From assembly GCF_016612505.1 (NCBI RefSeq), contig NZ_JAENRR010000015.1:37193-101192 (forward strand): a stretch of 64,000 nt of DNA, read 5' to 3'. This document shows, piece by piece, positions 44,798 through 52,995 of the stretch (its first letter is position 1; each line of letters opens with the position of its first letter). Under the pieces are notes generated by a model. That model was not told the DNA's origin. It saw only the letters and a program-made list of their open reading frames with translations, and searched no databases. The DNA comes from Carboxylicivirga marina (GTDB lineage Bacteria; Bacteroidota; Bacteroidia; Bacteroidales; Marinilabiliaceae). The translations under genes and the position numbers were made by a program.

Positions 44798-46255
44798 CTA
44801 AACAGCTGCCTCCTCAGACTGAATCTCCTGTATGGCTTTTTTGAGTTTGTTCTGACTTACTTTTAATGGAGATACGTTTACCGGTCCATTGATACAACCG
44901 CCATCGCAAGCCATAACCTCATAAAATGACGCATCGGTCACTTTTTTATTTGGTAATGAACGAAGCAATCGAATGCTTTTTTTGTCAATGCCGTCTATTA
45001 ATTCAGTTGTAATATTATGCTCGCTCGAAAGAATGGTTTTTATAGCATTGGTCACTCCACCCGATGCCGCATAGCCACGACTTTCTGGCCTGACTACCTT
45101 AGAAACAATAGGCGAATCATCAGTTTTTACTAAATCAAATTTTAAAGCTGCAAACACAGCACCTAACTCTTCAGTCGTAATCACATAATCGATGTTCTGA
45201 TTTTGATAGACTTCAGTTCGCTTGGCCAGGCATGGACCAATGAATACTGCTTTATGTTCCGGAAAGCGTTTTTTTGCCAGCATTGCAGTATAGGCCATAG
45301 GCGAAGGCGTGTCACTAATAAAGGGTTTTAGTTCTGGTGCATGTTTTTCTGAAAATTCAATGTACGATGGACAGCACGATGTAGTCATAAAAGTGGCACC
45401 ACTATTGAGTCTCTCGAGTAATTCATTGGTTTCGTGGTCGGTTGTCATATTGGCGCCTTCGGCCACTTCCATTACTTCATCAAAACCAACGGCTTTAATG
45501 CTGTTGAGTATTTGTGCCGATGATGCTTTAAACTGACTTAGAATGGCAGGTGCCACCATGGCCACCGTCTTTTCTTTTTTGTGTTTGATGTTATTGAAGA
45601 GGTTAAGAATCTGTGACTTTTCAGATATGGCACCAAAGGGGCAGGCTGTCATGCATTTACCACAATGGATGCATTTGTCAAAATCAATTTCTTCAATACC
45701 ATCGGCATTTTTTCTGATGGCTTTTACCGGGCACGATTCCTCGCAAGGGACCGGTAGATAAGCAATAGCATGAAATGGACAAGCTTTTTGGCAAATGCCA
45801 CAATTAACACACTTTTGGTGATCGATATTAGCTTTGCCATTAAGAACCATTATGGCGTCTTTAGGGCAATTAACCTGACAAGGTCGTCCTTCGCAGCCCT
45901 GGCAAAGGTTGCTAACTGTATAATTAACCTGCACACACGAACTGCAGGCTTCATCAACTACGGTAAGGAAATTTCCATTTTGAGTATAGCCTTCCAAAGC
46001 TTGCTCGGCATATTCTTTTAATGGTGTCAACTCATGCTGCTCGTCGGCAATATTAAAGCCAAGTAATGCCATTAATTTATATTTGATTACAGCTCTGTCT
46101 TTGTGAACACAGCAACGGATTGGTGAGTTGGTGCGTGGCCTCATCTCCAATGGTATACGATCAATGTCATCCAATAACTTGTTCGTATCAAGCAATTGAA
46201 TTAAACGAACAAGTAGCTCGTGTTTGGTTATAACAGCATTGTTATAATAGGTCAT
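44798..46255 (-). CDS. [FeFe] hydrogenase catalytic subunit (monomeric, group B-like)
   Basis: It catalyses reversible H+ reduction/H2 oxidation at an H-cluster. The 485-residue protein carries ferredoxin-type clusters: CQGCEGRPCQVNCP and CVNCGICQKACP, then CEESCP with CIHCGKCMTACP (residues about 115-210). The H-domain follows with L1 TTSCCPSY (about 293), L2 IGPCLAKRTE (about 340) and L3 MACDGGCINGP (about 447). All four H-cluster cysteines and the proton-transfer Cys of L1 (first C of CCP) are present, so it should be active if matured. L2 has GPC rather than MPC, a form I associate with group B. Maturases HydEFG are not in the window. It is the last gene of the operon. Confidence 0.9.
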   Translation of the reverse strand: MTYYNNAVITKHELLVRLIQLLDTNKLLDDIDRIPLEMRPRTNSPIRCCVHKDRAVIKYKLMALLGFNIADEQHELTPLKEYAEQALEGYTQNGNFLTVVDEACSSCVQVNYTVSNLCQGCEGRPCQVNCPKDAIMVLNGKANIDHQKCVNCGICQKACPFHAIAYLPVPCEESCPVKAIRKNADGIEEIDFDKCIHCGKCMTACPFGAISEKSQILNLFNNIKHKKEKTVAMVAPAILSQFKASSAQILNSIKAVGFDEVMEVAEGANMTTDHETNELLERLNSGATFMTTSCCPSYIEFSEKHAPELKPFISDTPSPMAYTAMLAKKRFPEHKAVFIGPCLAKRTEVYQNQNIDYVITTEELGAVFAALKFDLVKTDDSPIVSKVVRPESRGYAASGGVTNAIKTILSSEHNITTELIDGIDKKSIRLLRSLPNKKVTDASFYEVMACDGGCINGPVNVSPLKVSQNKLKKAIQEIQSEEAAV

Positions 46256-46511
46256 TATTTTCGAGAGTTAGAAGTTGTTTGACGATTTTTTGACTTGTGG
46301 CGTTGTTTAATTCCTCACCATTAATTTTTACGCATGGGTGATGCTTTTCTTTGGTATCACACTTACCAATACACGGAATGCCTTCGATGCTTACTTTGTC
46401 TTTTAGGTTTGAGGGCAGATGATCGTTAAGCAGATGTAGTTCGGCACCTCCCATGATGTAACACATCGTGCCACAGCAAATTTGAATTTTGTATTTGATT
46501 GAATCAATCAT
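46242..46511 (-). CDS. Thioredoxin-like [2Fe-2S] ferredoxin, NuoE-like
   Basis: The 89-residue protein has the four-cysteine pattern of small thioredoxin-fold [2Fe-2S] proteins: C12-X4-C17 (ICCGTMC) and C-X3-C (IPCIGKC). It is an electron carrier likely working with the hydrogenase; its 3' end overlaps the hydrogenase start by 14 bp. It resembles the C-terminal half of NuoE/HydC. A similar but distinct copy opens the operon. Confidence 0.85.
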   Translation of the reverse strand: MIDSIKYKIQICCGTMCYIMGGAELHLLNDHLPSNLKDKVSIEGIPCIGKCDTKEKHHPCVKINGEELNNATSQKIVKQLLTLENNDLL

Positions 46512-46521
46512 TGAGTGTTGG

Positions 46522-47709
46522 CTATAAGTATTCTATTTCAATGGTTTTAAAAAACTTTTCTTCGAGTGTTGAAGCAATCTTTTTAATGATATTACGACGT
46601 ATTTCCAGCTCTACCGGCAGGTTTGGATCCTGATGCGCATTATTAATTTGAGTACCTGCCAGTATCAATATAGAATCACTGTTTAGGAATAGTTTCACCA
46701 TCTGTTCTGCTGGTCCTGTGCCTTTTACGGTGTTGCTTTGCAATTGCTCCAGTATTGATGAAACAGCTCCAAGTGTAAGTATACCTTCTGTAATCAGATC
46801 AATTCCAGGCATTTCACCTACTGGTGGTAATTCAGGATTGTAATTGTTTAGTTCGATGTGGATGTTACGCTTTAATTCACGCGAAATAATTTTTGATGTT
46901 GTTCCGCCACATATTATCTTCTTACCATTAAAGCTATCAATGCGATCGGCTAACATGCTGTCGCAATTTTTATGATACGGTGGGCCAGAAGCAAGTACCA
47001 ATTTTCGCGGCTCACGACAATAAATAACCTGGCACGTGGCATCATCTTTAAAGTTGTCTGCATCATTGGCTTTAGCGCGTTGCATAATCTTGAGAGCCAG
47101 TTGTCGTGCCGATAGTTCAGGATTGTTTTTTATACTTTGTTTGATAAATGATTTTAACCCATCTATACCCCAGCCAAATGGTGTTTTTGCCGTGCCCATT
47201 CCCGATTGCGTAATACCGTCGGAAACCATAATAATGCGATCTTCTTTCTGAAGATGAAGGTGTGAGTATTGTACTTCAGCTGCGATGCAATCAGGACGTT
47301 TGACAGATTTTGACTCGGTTTCTAAATTTACAAATCGATCATCTCTAAAGATAAGAACAGGTGGATTGTCATATTCAACAATGCTGGCATCGCCAAAACA
47401 GTTGATATCAAGAATGCTAAAAGTAGAATAACTAATTTGTCGTTTTGAATCTACAGGTAGTGTTTTCATGATAAAATCAGCGGCATGCTCCAAGGAATCA
47501 TTCTTCGCAGTAAACTGAAGTGCCATGCTTGTTGTCATGGTTGCTAATATATTGGCTTTGACGCCCGAGCCTAACCCGTCTGATAAAACGGTTATAAGAC
47601 GATCTTCTTCTTTTAGTTTTCTCGATTCGCAGGAGTCGCCACATACATTCTCATGTGCCTTTCGTTCCTGGCATAATTCAGCTTCTATGTAAAAACACTT
47701 ATTATGCAT
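46522..47709 (-). CDS. SpoIIE-type PP2C phosphatase with extra C-terminal domain
   Basis: The 395-residue protein has a SpoIIE/PP2C core with metal-binding Asp motifs: NVCGDS, LSDGLGSG, VSDGI and DNFKDDAT. About 165 residues follow (from about 230: SGPPYHKNC, KIICGGTTSKIISREL, GEMPGIDLITEGILTLGAVS) that are not part of the PP2C fold; I do not recognise them beyond similar proteins in hydrogenase operons. Ser/Thr phosphatases in [FeFe]-hydrogenase operons of anaerobes are thought to relay redox signals. Its start overlaps the PAS-hydrogenase gene by 8 bp. No kinase or anti-sigma partner is visible nearby. Confidence 0.85.
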   Translation of the reverse strand: MHNKCFYIEAELCQERKAHENVCGDSCESRKLKEEDRLITVLSDGLGSGVKANILATMTTSMALQFTAKNDSLEHAADFIMKTLPVDSKRQISYSTFSILDINCFGDASIVEYDNPPVLIFRDDRFVNLETESKSVKRPDCIAAEVQYSHLHLQKEDRIIMVSDGITQSGMGTAKTPFGWGIDGLKSFIKQSIKNNPELSARQLALKIMQRAKANDADNFKDDATCQVIYCREPRKLVLASGPPYHKNCDSMLADRIDSFNGKKIICGGTTSKIISRELKRNIHIELNNYNPELPPVGEMPGIDLITEGILTLGAVSSILEQLQSNTVKGTGPAEQMVKLFLNSDSILILAGTQINNAHQDPNLPVELEIRRNIIKKIASTLEEKFFKTIEIEYL

Positions 47710-49420
47710 TTTCCTGCTTTTGGCTATCTAAAATAGAGTTGAGTAAAGAGTCAGTAAATGAGGCATTTTCACCTAACAAAAAAGCAATCTTCTGTACTGT
47801 CTCCATGTTTTTCTTAATCACTTCGCGTGTGCGTTTTTCAACAATTTCCTTTCTGAATTCGGGTTGTTGCGCGCTTTGGATTATACCGGTAACTAGCTTG
47901 TGTTTTTGTATATTAAAGATGGATAATTGAAGATTTTGCTCGTTTTCTACAGCTGGTAAGTTGTAATATTCTTTTCCTGTTAACAGCGCGGTTTTAAATA
48001 GTTTGGCAAACGAGCATAGTTTGTTCATTTCAGCACCTCGCATGCCAGGATTGGCTTCGTAGCATAATTCAGTCTCAGTCCCTAGTAGGCGGGCAAAACT
48101 GGCATTCATCTCAACTACTTTGCAATTATCATCGATAATAACCACGCCTGATGGTATTTTTTGCAATAGAATAGTGGCTTTGTGATGAGCAACCATTCGC
48201 ATGTATGAAACACACATAGCTGTTTCGGCATTGCCTGTTAATAACGCATGTGCAAAGTCGCGGCACGTGTCATAACCGCAACCACTACAATTTAATTCAT
48301 CGGCTACACTGTTTTTTCCAATGCTGTGCAGGGCTTCTTTAATTTGTTCGGCTTTGAATTGTTCGTTGGGAACTGATTCAATATTAAAAAAGTCACGTTC
48401 AATATTAAAAGTATGGCTTTCTTTAATTACGTCGCCTGTACTCTCAGAACGACATGTATAGCATTGACGTATATTAAGGTGCTTGCCTGCAATATTATTG
48501 CTTTCACTCATGCCCGGTCCGTTAAGGCATCCTGTTTCGCATGCTAACAATTCCAAAAACAAGGGTTTATCTTTACCAAATTCTTCCAGATTATCAAGCA
48601 CATTTCGCACCATATTTTGGCCGGTAAAACTTATGAAAGTGCTTTCGCCACTATTGTTTTCACGTTTGATAGTTTCAACCATGCCGCCATCAAGTGGGTA
48701 GATAACACCTTCACGAGCCTGGTGGGGTTTAAAGTCTGGCTTATTATCTGTTTGTGTAGTTGATAGGCTTATATTTTCGGTTGCCAACCAATCGTTTAAT
48801 TCTTTAAATGTAAGTGATACATCAACCAAGTCTGAGTCATCGGCTTCAGATTTTTTACCGATACACGGGCCTATAAAAACAATGCCAATATCATCGCCAT
48901 ACCATTGCTTTAACATGCGGGCATGTGTTAGCATGGGTGACATGTACGGTGTGATGGCCATGGTGTGTTGTGGGTAGTATTTTCTAATGAGCTCAACAAC
49001 TACAGGGCAAGCCGACGATATATACGTGCCTGTTTGTCGTACTTTTAAATATTGGCTGATTTGTTTGGAGACTTCTTGGGCACCCAATGCTGTTTCTGAT
49101 ACTCCCTTAAAGCCAAGGGAGGTAAGTGCTTCAATTACGGAGTGTGGAGATGTGCCATACTCGGCAACATACGCCGGAGCCAATGAAACGTATACCTGCT
49201 TCTTCTCTTTAATGAGTTGTTTAGCTCTGGAAATACCGTCACGGACTTTTTTAGCATCAGACGGACAGATGGCTACGCAATGACCACAATAAATGCAATG
49301 AGAATCTATTACAGAAGCCCTGTTGTCGCACACTTTAATGGCTTTGGTGGGGCATTCCCTGATGCATTTATAGCAATCTTTACAGTCGTTGGTTTCTGTA
49401 TATATTGGTTTTAAATGCAT
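47702..49420 (-). CDS. Sensory [FeFe]-hydrogenase homologue with PAS domain (HydS-like)
   Basis: The 572-residue protein is predicted to be a redox or H2 sensor. It has two ferredoxin clusters (CKDCYKCIRECP, CIYCGHCVAICP), an H-cluster domain with L1 SSACPVVVE (about 136), L2 FIGPCIGKKSE (about 182) and L3 LACETGCLNGPG (about 293), an FeS4 module (CSGCGYDTCRDFA, about 380), then a PAS domain (about 420-530, SGVVIIDDNCKVVEMNASFA) and a helical tail. The proton-transfer Cys of L1 is Ala (SACP rather than SCCP), as in sensory HydS enzymes with low turnover. The output partner is probably the phosphatase encoded next. Confidence 0.88.
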   Translation of the reverse strand: MHLKPIYTETNDCKDCYKCIRECPTKAIKVCDNRASVIDSHCIYCGHCVAICPSDAKKVRDGISRAKQLIKEKKQVYVSLAPAYVAEYGTSPHSVIEALTSLGFKGVSETALGAQEVSKQISQYLKVRQTGTYISSACPVVVELIRKYYPQHTMAITPYMSPMLTHARMLKQWYGDDIGIVFIGPCIGKKSEADDSDLVDVSLTFKELNDWLATENISLSTTQTDNKPDFKPHQAREGVIYPLDGGMVETIKRENNSGESTFISFTGQNMVRNVLDNLEEFGKDKPLFLELLACETGCLNGPGMSESNNIAGKHLNIRQCYTCRSESTGDVIKESHTFNIERDFFNIESVPNEQFKAEQIKEALHSIGKNSVADELNCSGCGYDTCRDFAHALLTGNAETAMCVSYMRMVAHHKATILLQKIPSGVVIIDDNCKVVEMNASFARLLGTETELCYEANPGMRGAEMNKLCSFAKLFKTALLTGKEYYNLPAVENEQNLQLSIFNIQKHKLVTGIIQSAQQPEFRKEIVEKRTREVIKKNMETVQKIAFLLGENASFTDSLLNSILDSQKQENA

Positions 49421-49677
49421 GCGGCTTTATCAAAGTGGTTACTTAAAATAGAATTGATATTACTCTGAGTAATACCTTCAAACACAATGTCATCAATTTC
49501 AATAACAGGGCCTCGTTTACACATTTCGTTGCATAAGTGGCCTCTGAAATCAATTCTTGACTCAATTTGTCTTTCTTTTAAAAAATCCTTGATAATTTTT
49601 AAATTATCAGCATTGCCGCGCGAATGACATGAGCTGCCAAGGCATATCAATATTTTGTGAGTAACACGTGCATCCAT
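49411..49677 (-). CDS. Thioredoxin-like [2Fe-2S] protein, first gene of hydrogenase operon
   Basis: The 88-residue protein has C-X4-C (ICLGSSC) and C-X3-C (HLCNEMC) typical of NuoE-like [2Fe-2S] thioredoxin folds. It differs from the second copy in the operon, so the two may serve different partners (this one the sensor, the other the hydrogenase). It overlaps the sensor gene by 10 bp. A sigma-54-like promoter lies about 30 bp upstream of its start. Confidence 0.85.
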   Translation of the reverse strand: MDARVTHKILICLGSSCHSRGNADNLKIIKDFLKERQIESRIDFRGHLCNEMCKRGPVIEIDDIVFEGITQSNINSILSNHFDKAACI

Positions 49678-49703
49678 TGTTCAATTATTTGTGATAGCCT
49701 AAA

Positions 49704-49720
49704 TCGAAGAATGTGCCAAT
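49704..49720 (-). promoter_or_regulatory. Candidate sigma-54 (-24/-12) promoter of the hydrogenase operon
   Basis: On the minus strand TTGGCACATTCTTCGAT has a perfect -24 half (TTGGCAC) and an imperfect -12 half (TTCGAT against TTGCW). It places transcription start about 17 nt before the first ATG, and three repeats lie about 95-165 bp upstream of that start, where sigma-54 activators bind. Confidence 0.5.
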
Positions 49721-49791
49721 GAGTGTAAGTCATTGGTGTTTATGTGGATGCAGTTTTGGTATTTATGGTGTTATCAAAGAGGAGAACGAAA

Positions 49792-49858
49792 GTGTCATAA
49801 AATAGTACATCATCGAGATGATTATGTCATAAAACAATACAGTGTCATAAAACAACAC
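49792..49858 (-). promoter_or_regulatory. Three 17-bp dyad repeats, probable activator (enhancer) sites
   Basis: GTGTCATAAAATAGTAC (49792-49808), ATGTCATAAAACAATAC (49824-49840) and GTGTCATAAAACAACAC (49842-49858) share the form RTGTCATAAAAYARYAC with GTRT/AYAC dyad arms. They are 32 and 18 bp apart, lie between the sigma-54 activator gene and the hydrogenase operon, and are probably the binding sites of that activator. Confidence 0.6.
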
Positions 49859-49868
49859 GCCTGAGTAA

Positions 49869-51629
49869 TCAAACTAAATTGTACTTTTTGAGTTTGAGGT
49901 ATAAGGTATTTCTGCTAAAGCCAAGAGAGTTGGCAGAGTGGGTCATGTTATTATTGAAATGATGAATCGTTTTGAGTATCAATTCACGTTCCATTTCGCG
50001 AACGGTAGTTAATGGTGTATTTTGAACAGTCTGATGTGGAGTAACTTCAGTGAGAGGTTCTTGATTGTTGTTTGATGCTTCTTTCTTAAGATTCTCAAAA
50101 GAGATGTCCCCATCAAGAATGACGTATTGTTCAATAGCATTTTCTAACTCGCGAATATTGCCTGGCCAGTCATAATCAAGAAATTGCTGAAGTGTTGAGT
50201 AGCGGATTTGTGGAACGTCTTTTTGCAAGCGAACCGATTTTTTATTTAAGAAGAAGCGTATTAATGATGGTAAATCCTCCATGCGCTCTCGTAGTGCCGG
50301 TATCTTCAAAGGAATAACACTCAGACGGTAAAATAAGTCAAGTCTGAAACGCCCTTTGTCTACTTCTTCCTTCAGATTTTTATTGGTGGCCGCAATAATG
50401 CGAACATCAACGGGTATTGTTTTTTCTCCACCAACACGTGTAATGGCACTTTCCTGAATGGCACGTAATAGCTTCACCTGCACTTCGGGTTTCATATCGC
50501 CAACTTCATCTAAAAAAAGTGTTCCGCCGTTGGCTAGTTCAAATTTACCCGGATGTCCACCTTTCTTGGCGCCGGTGAAAGCTCCATCGTCATAACCAAA
50601 TAGCTCGCTTTCAATTAAGTTATCGCTGATAGCAGCACAGTTAATGGCAACGAAACCTTTATCGTGCCGGCTACTGGCATTGTGAATGCTTTGTGCAAAC
50701 ACTTCTTTCCCGGTGCCACTCTCTGCTTCAATTAATATGGTTGACGGACTGTCTGATATGTTTTTCGCATAATCTACCAACTTTCGCATTTTTTGGCTTT
50801 TGGCAATAATGTCTTTGAAGGTAAAACGTGCCTGCATGCCGGTGTACTTATTTACCAGGTGATATACATTCTCAAGCTCCCGAATGGCTACAACTAATCC
50901 AATCAGCTTAACCTGCTCCTGATCTAAAATAGGTGTTACCGTCACATTAAATTTAGCTTTTTTATCGGCTGTATTAATGGCAATTTCTTCGTTAATAAAT
51001 TTCTCACCTGAACTTACCAATTGATAAATGTTACTCCAGACAGGTATCAGGTTTTTAACCGGAATCTTTAGTAGATCGCGTCTTCTGATGTTAACCCATT
51101 GGCAAGCCAGATTATTGGCATATTTAATCTCTCCTGTAATATTCACAGAGAGTACTCCGATTTTTAAAGCATTCATCATGGCAAAAGTAAATTGATGTGT
51201 GTCATCCATCTGCTTTTGCATGCATACATCCTTAAGCCTTGCTTTAATGTTTGTATCAAGGGCCGCCATGGCCATATGCAACCAGGGAAATTCAATATCA
51301 ATGGAAGATATAAGGTAAATTTGAAAGGGTATGCGGCTGTTCTTGCTGTTCTTGTATTTTACCAGGTTATAAACCGAACTGCCCAAATGAATAATGCCAC
51401 AGTCTTCCTTCTGCTCCCATTGTATGCGGTCTGCTACAATTTGCCAGTTTTGATCATTGCTTAATTGATACCGTTTTGAAAAGGTGAGATTTCCATGTAA
51501 TTGAACGATTAAGCCTTGAGCATCTGTTACAACTAATTTAAAAGATGCACTGTCCATATTTGTAACAAAAGATTGCAACGCCTCGGAGATAATGATTGTT
51601 TGAGATTTACTGGTGTTGCTTGAGCTCAT
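49869..51629 (-). CDS. Sigma-54-dependent transcriptional activator (GAF/PAS-AAA-Fis)
   Basis: The 586-residue protein lacks a receiver domain. Residues 1-130 look like a small-molecule sensory (GAF-like, AcoR-type) domain, and 145-250 a PAS domain (ALKIGVLSVNITGEIKYANN). The AAA+ domain has Walker A EAESGTGKE, the canonical loop GYDDGAFTGA (about 348), LFLDEVGDMKPE and FYRLSVIPLKIPALRERMED. A Fis-type helix-turn-helix ends it (NNMTHSANSLGFSRNTLYLK). It lies directly upstream of, and parallel to, the hydrogenase operon, across a gap holding three dyad repeats and a -24/-12-like element. It is the obvious candidate regulator. Confidence 0.92.
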   Translation of the reverse strand: MSSSNTSKSQTIIISEALQSFVTNMDSASFKLVVTDAQGLIVQLHGNLTFSKRYQLSNDQNWQIVADRIQWEQKEDCGIIHLGSSVYNLVKYKNSKNSRIPFQIYLISSIDIEFPWLHMAMAALDTNIKARLKDVCMQKQMDDTHQFTFAMMNALKIGVLSVNITGEIKYANNLACQWVNIRRRDLLKIPVKNLIPVWSNIYQLVSSGEKFINEEIAINTADKKAKFNVTVTPILDQEQVKLIGLVVAIRELENVYHLVNKYTGMQARFTFKDIIAKSQKMRKLVDYAKNISDSPSTILIEAESGTGKEVFAQSIHNASSRHDKGFVAINCAAISDNLIESELFGYDDGAFTGAKKGGHPGKFELANGGTLFLDEVGDMKPEVQVKLLRAIQESAITRVGGEKTIPVDVRIIAATNKNLKEEVDKGRFRLDLFYRLSVIPLKIPALRERMEDLPSLIRFFLNKKSVRLQKDVPQIRYSTLQQFLDYDWPGNIRELENAIEQYVILDGDISFENLKKEASNNNQEPLTEVTPHQTVQNTPLTTVREMERELILKTIHHFNNNMTHSANSLGFSRNTLYLKLKKYNLV

Positions 51630-51852
51630 GGTGTAACCTGGTTGGATAATTATTCGATACAGTTGGTAAAATTAATCTTTTGAAATGATATGTGAATTAA
51701 GAAAGCTCTGTTTTCGCCCATATGGGCGCGTATTCGATATGGAATAAATGACACAGATGATTTCTGACATTATTAATTAAAGCTTGTAAGGGGCAGTGAG
51801 TCAGCGGTGTATTGATGATGTGATTAGGCGATTTATAAAGGCTTCCTTATTG

Positions 51853-51867
51853 TGGTACGTTACTTGG
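51853..51867 (+). promoter_or_regulatory. Possible sigma-54-like promoter of the first tonB
   Basis: TGGTACGTTACTTGG resembles TGGCACG-N4-TTGC, with a T in place of C and GG in place of GC. It is 46 bp before the start codon. It is a weak match and could be chance. Confidence 0.25.
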
Positions 51868-51914
51868 CTTTAGCTTACCAACAATATTAATGTTAAACCT
51901 CAAAATAAAAGCCT

Positions 51915-52595
51915 ATGGAAGTGAAAAAGAGTAAGAAAGCCGACCTGGAGCGAAAACGTGCCTTGTTCTTTCAAATTGGATTAATTGTAACACTCGGTGT
52001 AGTATTAGTTGCGTTTGAGTGGAGCAGTACCGATGTTTCATCAAACAGCCTGACCATGGTCGATGAAGAAGTTTTGGAAGAAGAAGCACCGCCCATTACA
52101 CGGCAAGAGGAAATTCAACCTCCGCCACCTCCGCCACCACCCAGAGCGGCCGATATATTGCAGATTGTAGATAATGATGTTGAGCTGGACGAGGAGTTGG
52201 AAATTGAAGATACCGATATGGATCAGGACTTAGAAATTGATTTATCGGAATTTGAAATGCAAGAGGAGGAAACAGAGGATCAAATTTTTATGATTGTAGA
52301 AGATATGCCAGAATTCCCTGGCGGTACTGGAGCTTTGCTAAAGTACATTGCCAAAAATGTGAAGTACCCCGTTATTTGTCAGGAAAATGGCGTTCAGGGA
52401 ATGGTGAGCGTATCATTTGTCATTGATGAAAAAGGAGATGTAACCAATGTTAAGGCCTTTAGGGGCGTTGACCCAAATCTTGAAAGAGAAGCAATTCGTG
52501 TTGTAAAATCGATGCCCAAGTGGGAGCCCGGTAAGCAACGCGGAAAAGCTGTAAAGGTATCGTACTCGGTACCAGTGAGATTTAAGCTGCAATAG
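51915..52595 (+). CDS. TonB-family energy transducer (first paralogue)
   Basis: TonB couples inner-membrane proton motive force to outer-membrane receptors. The 226-residue protein has a basic N-terminus, one membrane helix (about 17-35, LFFQIGLIVTLGVVLVAFEW), an acidic/Pro-rich periplasmic linker (QEEIQPPPPPPPPRAADI), and a TonB_C domain (about 135-226: MPEFPGGTGALLKYIAKNVK, GVQGMVSVSFVIDEKGDV, WEPGKQRGKAVKVSY). No ExbB/ExbD genes adjoin it. A close paralogue follows 400 bp downstream. Confidence 0.93.
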   Translation: MEVKKSKKADLERKRALFFQIGLIVTLGVVLVAFEWSSTDVSSNSLTMVDEEVLEEEAPPITRQEEIQPPPPPPPPRAADILQIVDNDVELDEELEIEDTDMDQDLEIDLSEFEMQEEETEDQIFMIVEDMPEFPGGTGALLKYIAKNVKYPVICQENGVQGMVSVSFVIDEKGDVTNVKAFRGVDPNLEREAIRVVKSMPKWEPGKQRGKAVKVSYSVPVRFKLQ

Positions 52596-52995
52596 CAGCC
52601 ATGTTTAACATTTGTATTAGAAATTATTTTTATGAAGAAAAAGTTTAATTAACAACACCTTATCGGGAAAACGTTCTCGAGAAATTTTTCAGAATTAAAG
52701 CCGATGTGTCCAGCATGACCCTGCAACTTCGAATTGAAAGACGAATAAATGGAACATCGGCTTTGGTGTGCGATTTTGTGCGATGAGGTGACGCATAATC
52801 GCCCAGGAGGGCGAATGTTTATAGTGCTTATTTTGACTATGAAAATATTATAATCAAAAAAATGCACGTGTAAACATCACATATACAGGTGTTACTGGTG
52901 GGGTGGTTTGTTTTTTATAACAAAGGAAGAAGAAGTGGAACGCCTATTGGGATATACTTATCAACTAACATTAGTAACCTCATAAATATACCGCC
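52596..52995. other. Structured intergenic region between tonB paralogues, candidate ncRNA
   Basis: No convincing gene is present. AAAGCCGATGT (52697-52707) and ACATCGGCTTT (52754-52764) form a perfect 11-bp stem around a 46-nt loop. A second stem, TCGCCC/GGGCGA with an AGGA loop, lies at 52799-52814. The segment is more GC-rich than neighbouring spacers. Strand and function are not known; a small RNA, a 3' UTR structure or a repeat element are possible. Confidence 0.4.

Noticed and set aside
44798..46255. Idea that the hydrogenase is inactive because L2 reads GPC rather than MPC
   Set aside because: All ligand cysteines and the proton-relay Cys are present; GPC is found in other [FeFe]-hydrogenase groups.
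52649..52867. Minus-strand ORF of 72 codons between the tonB genes
   Set aside because: It covers the inverted repeats and has no recognisable domain; noncoding structure is a better explanation.
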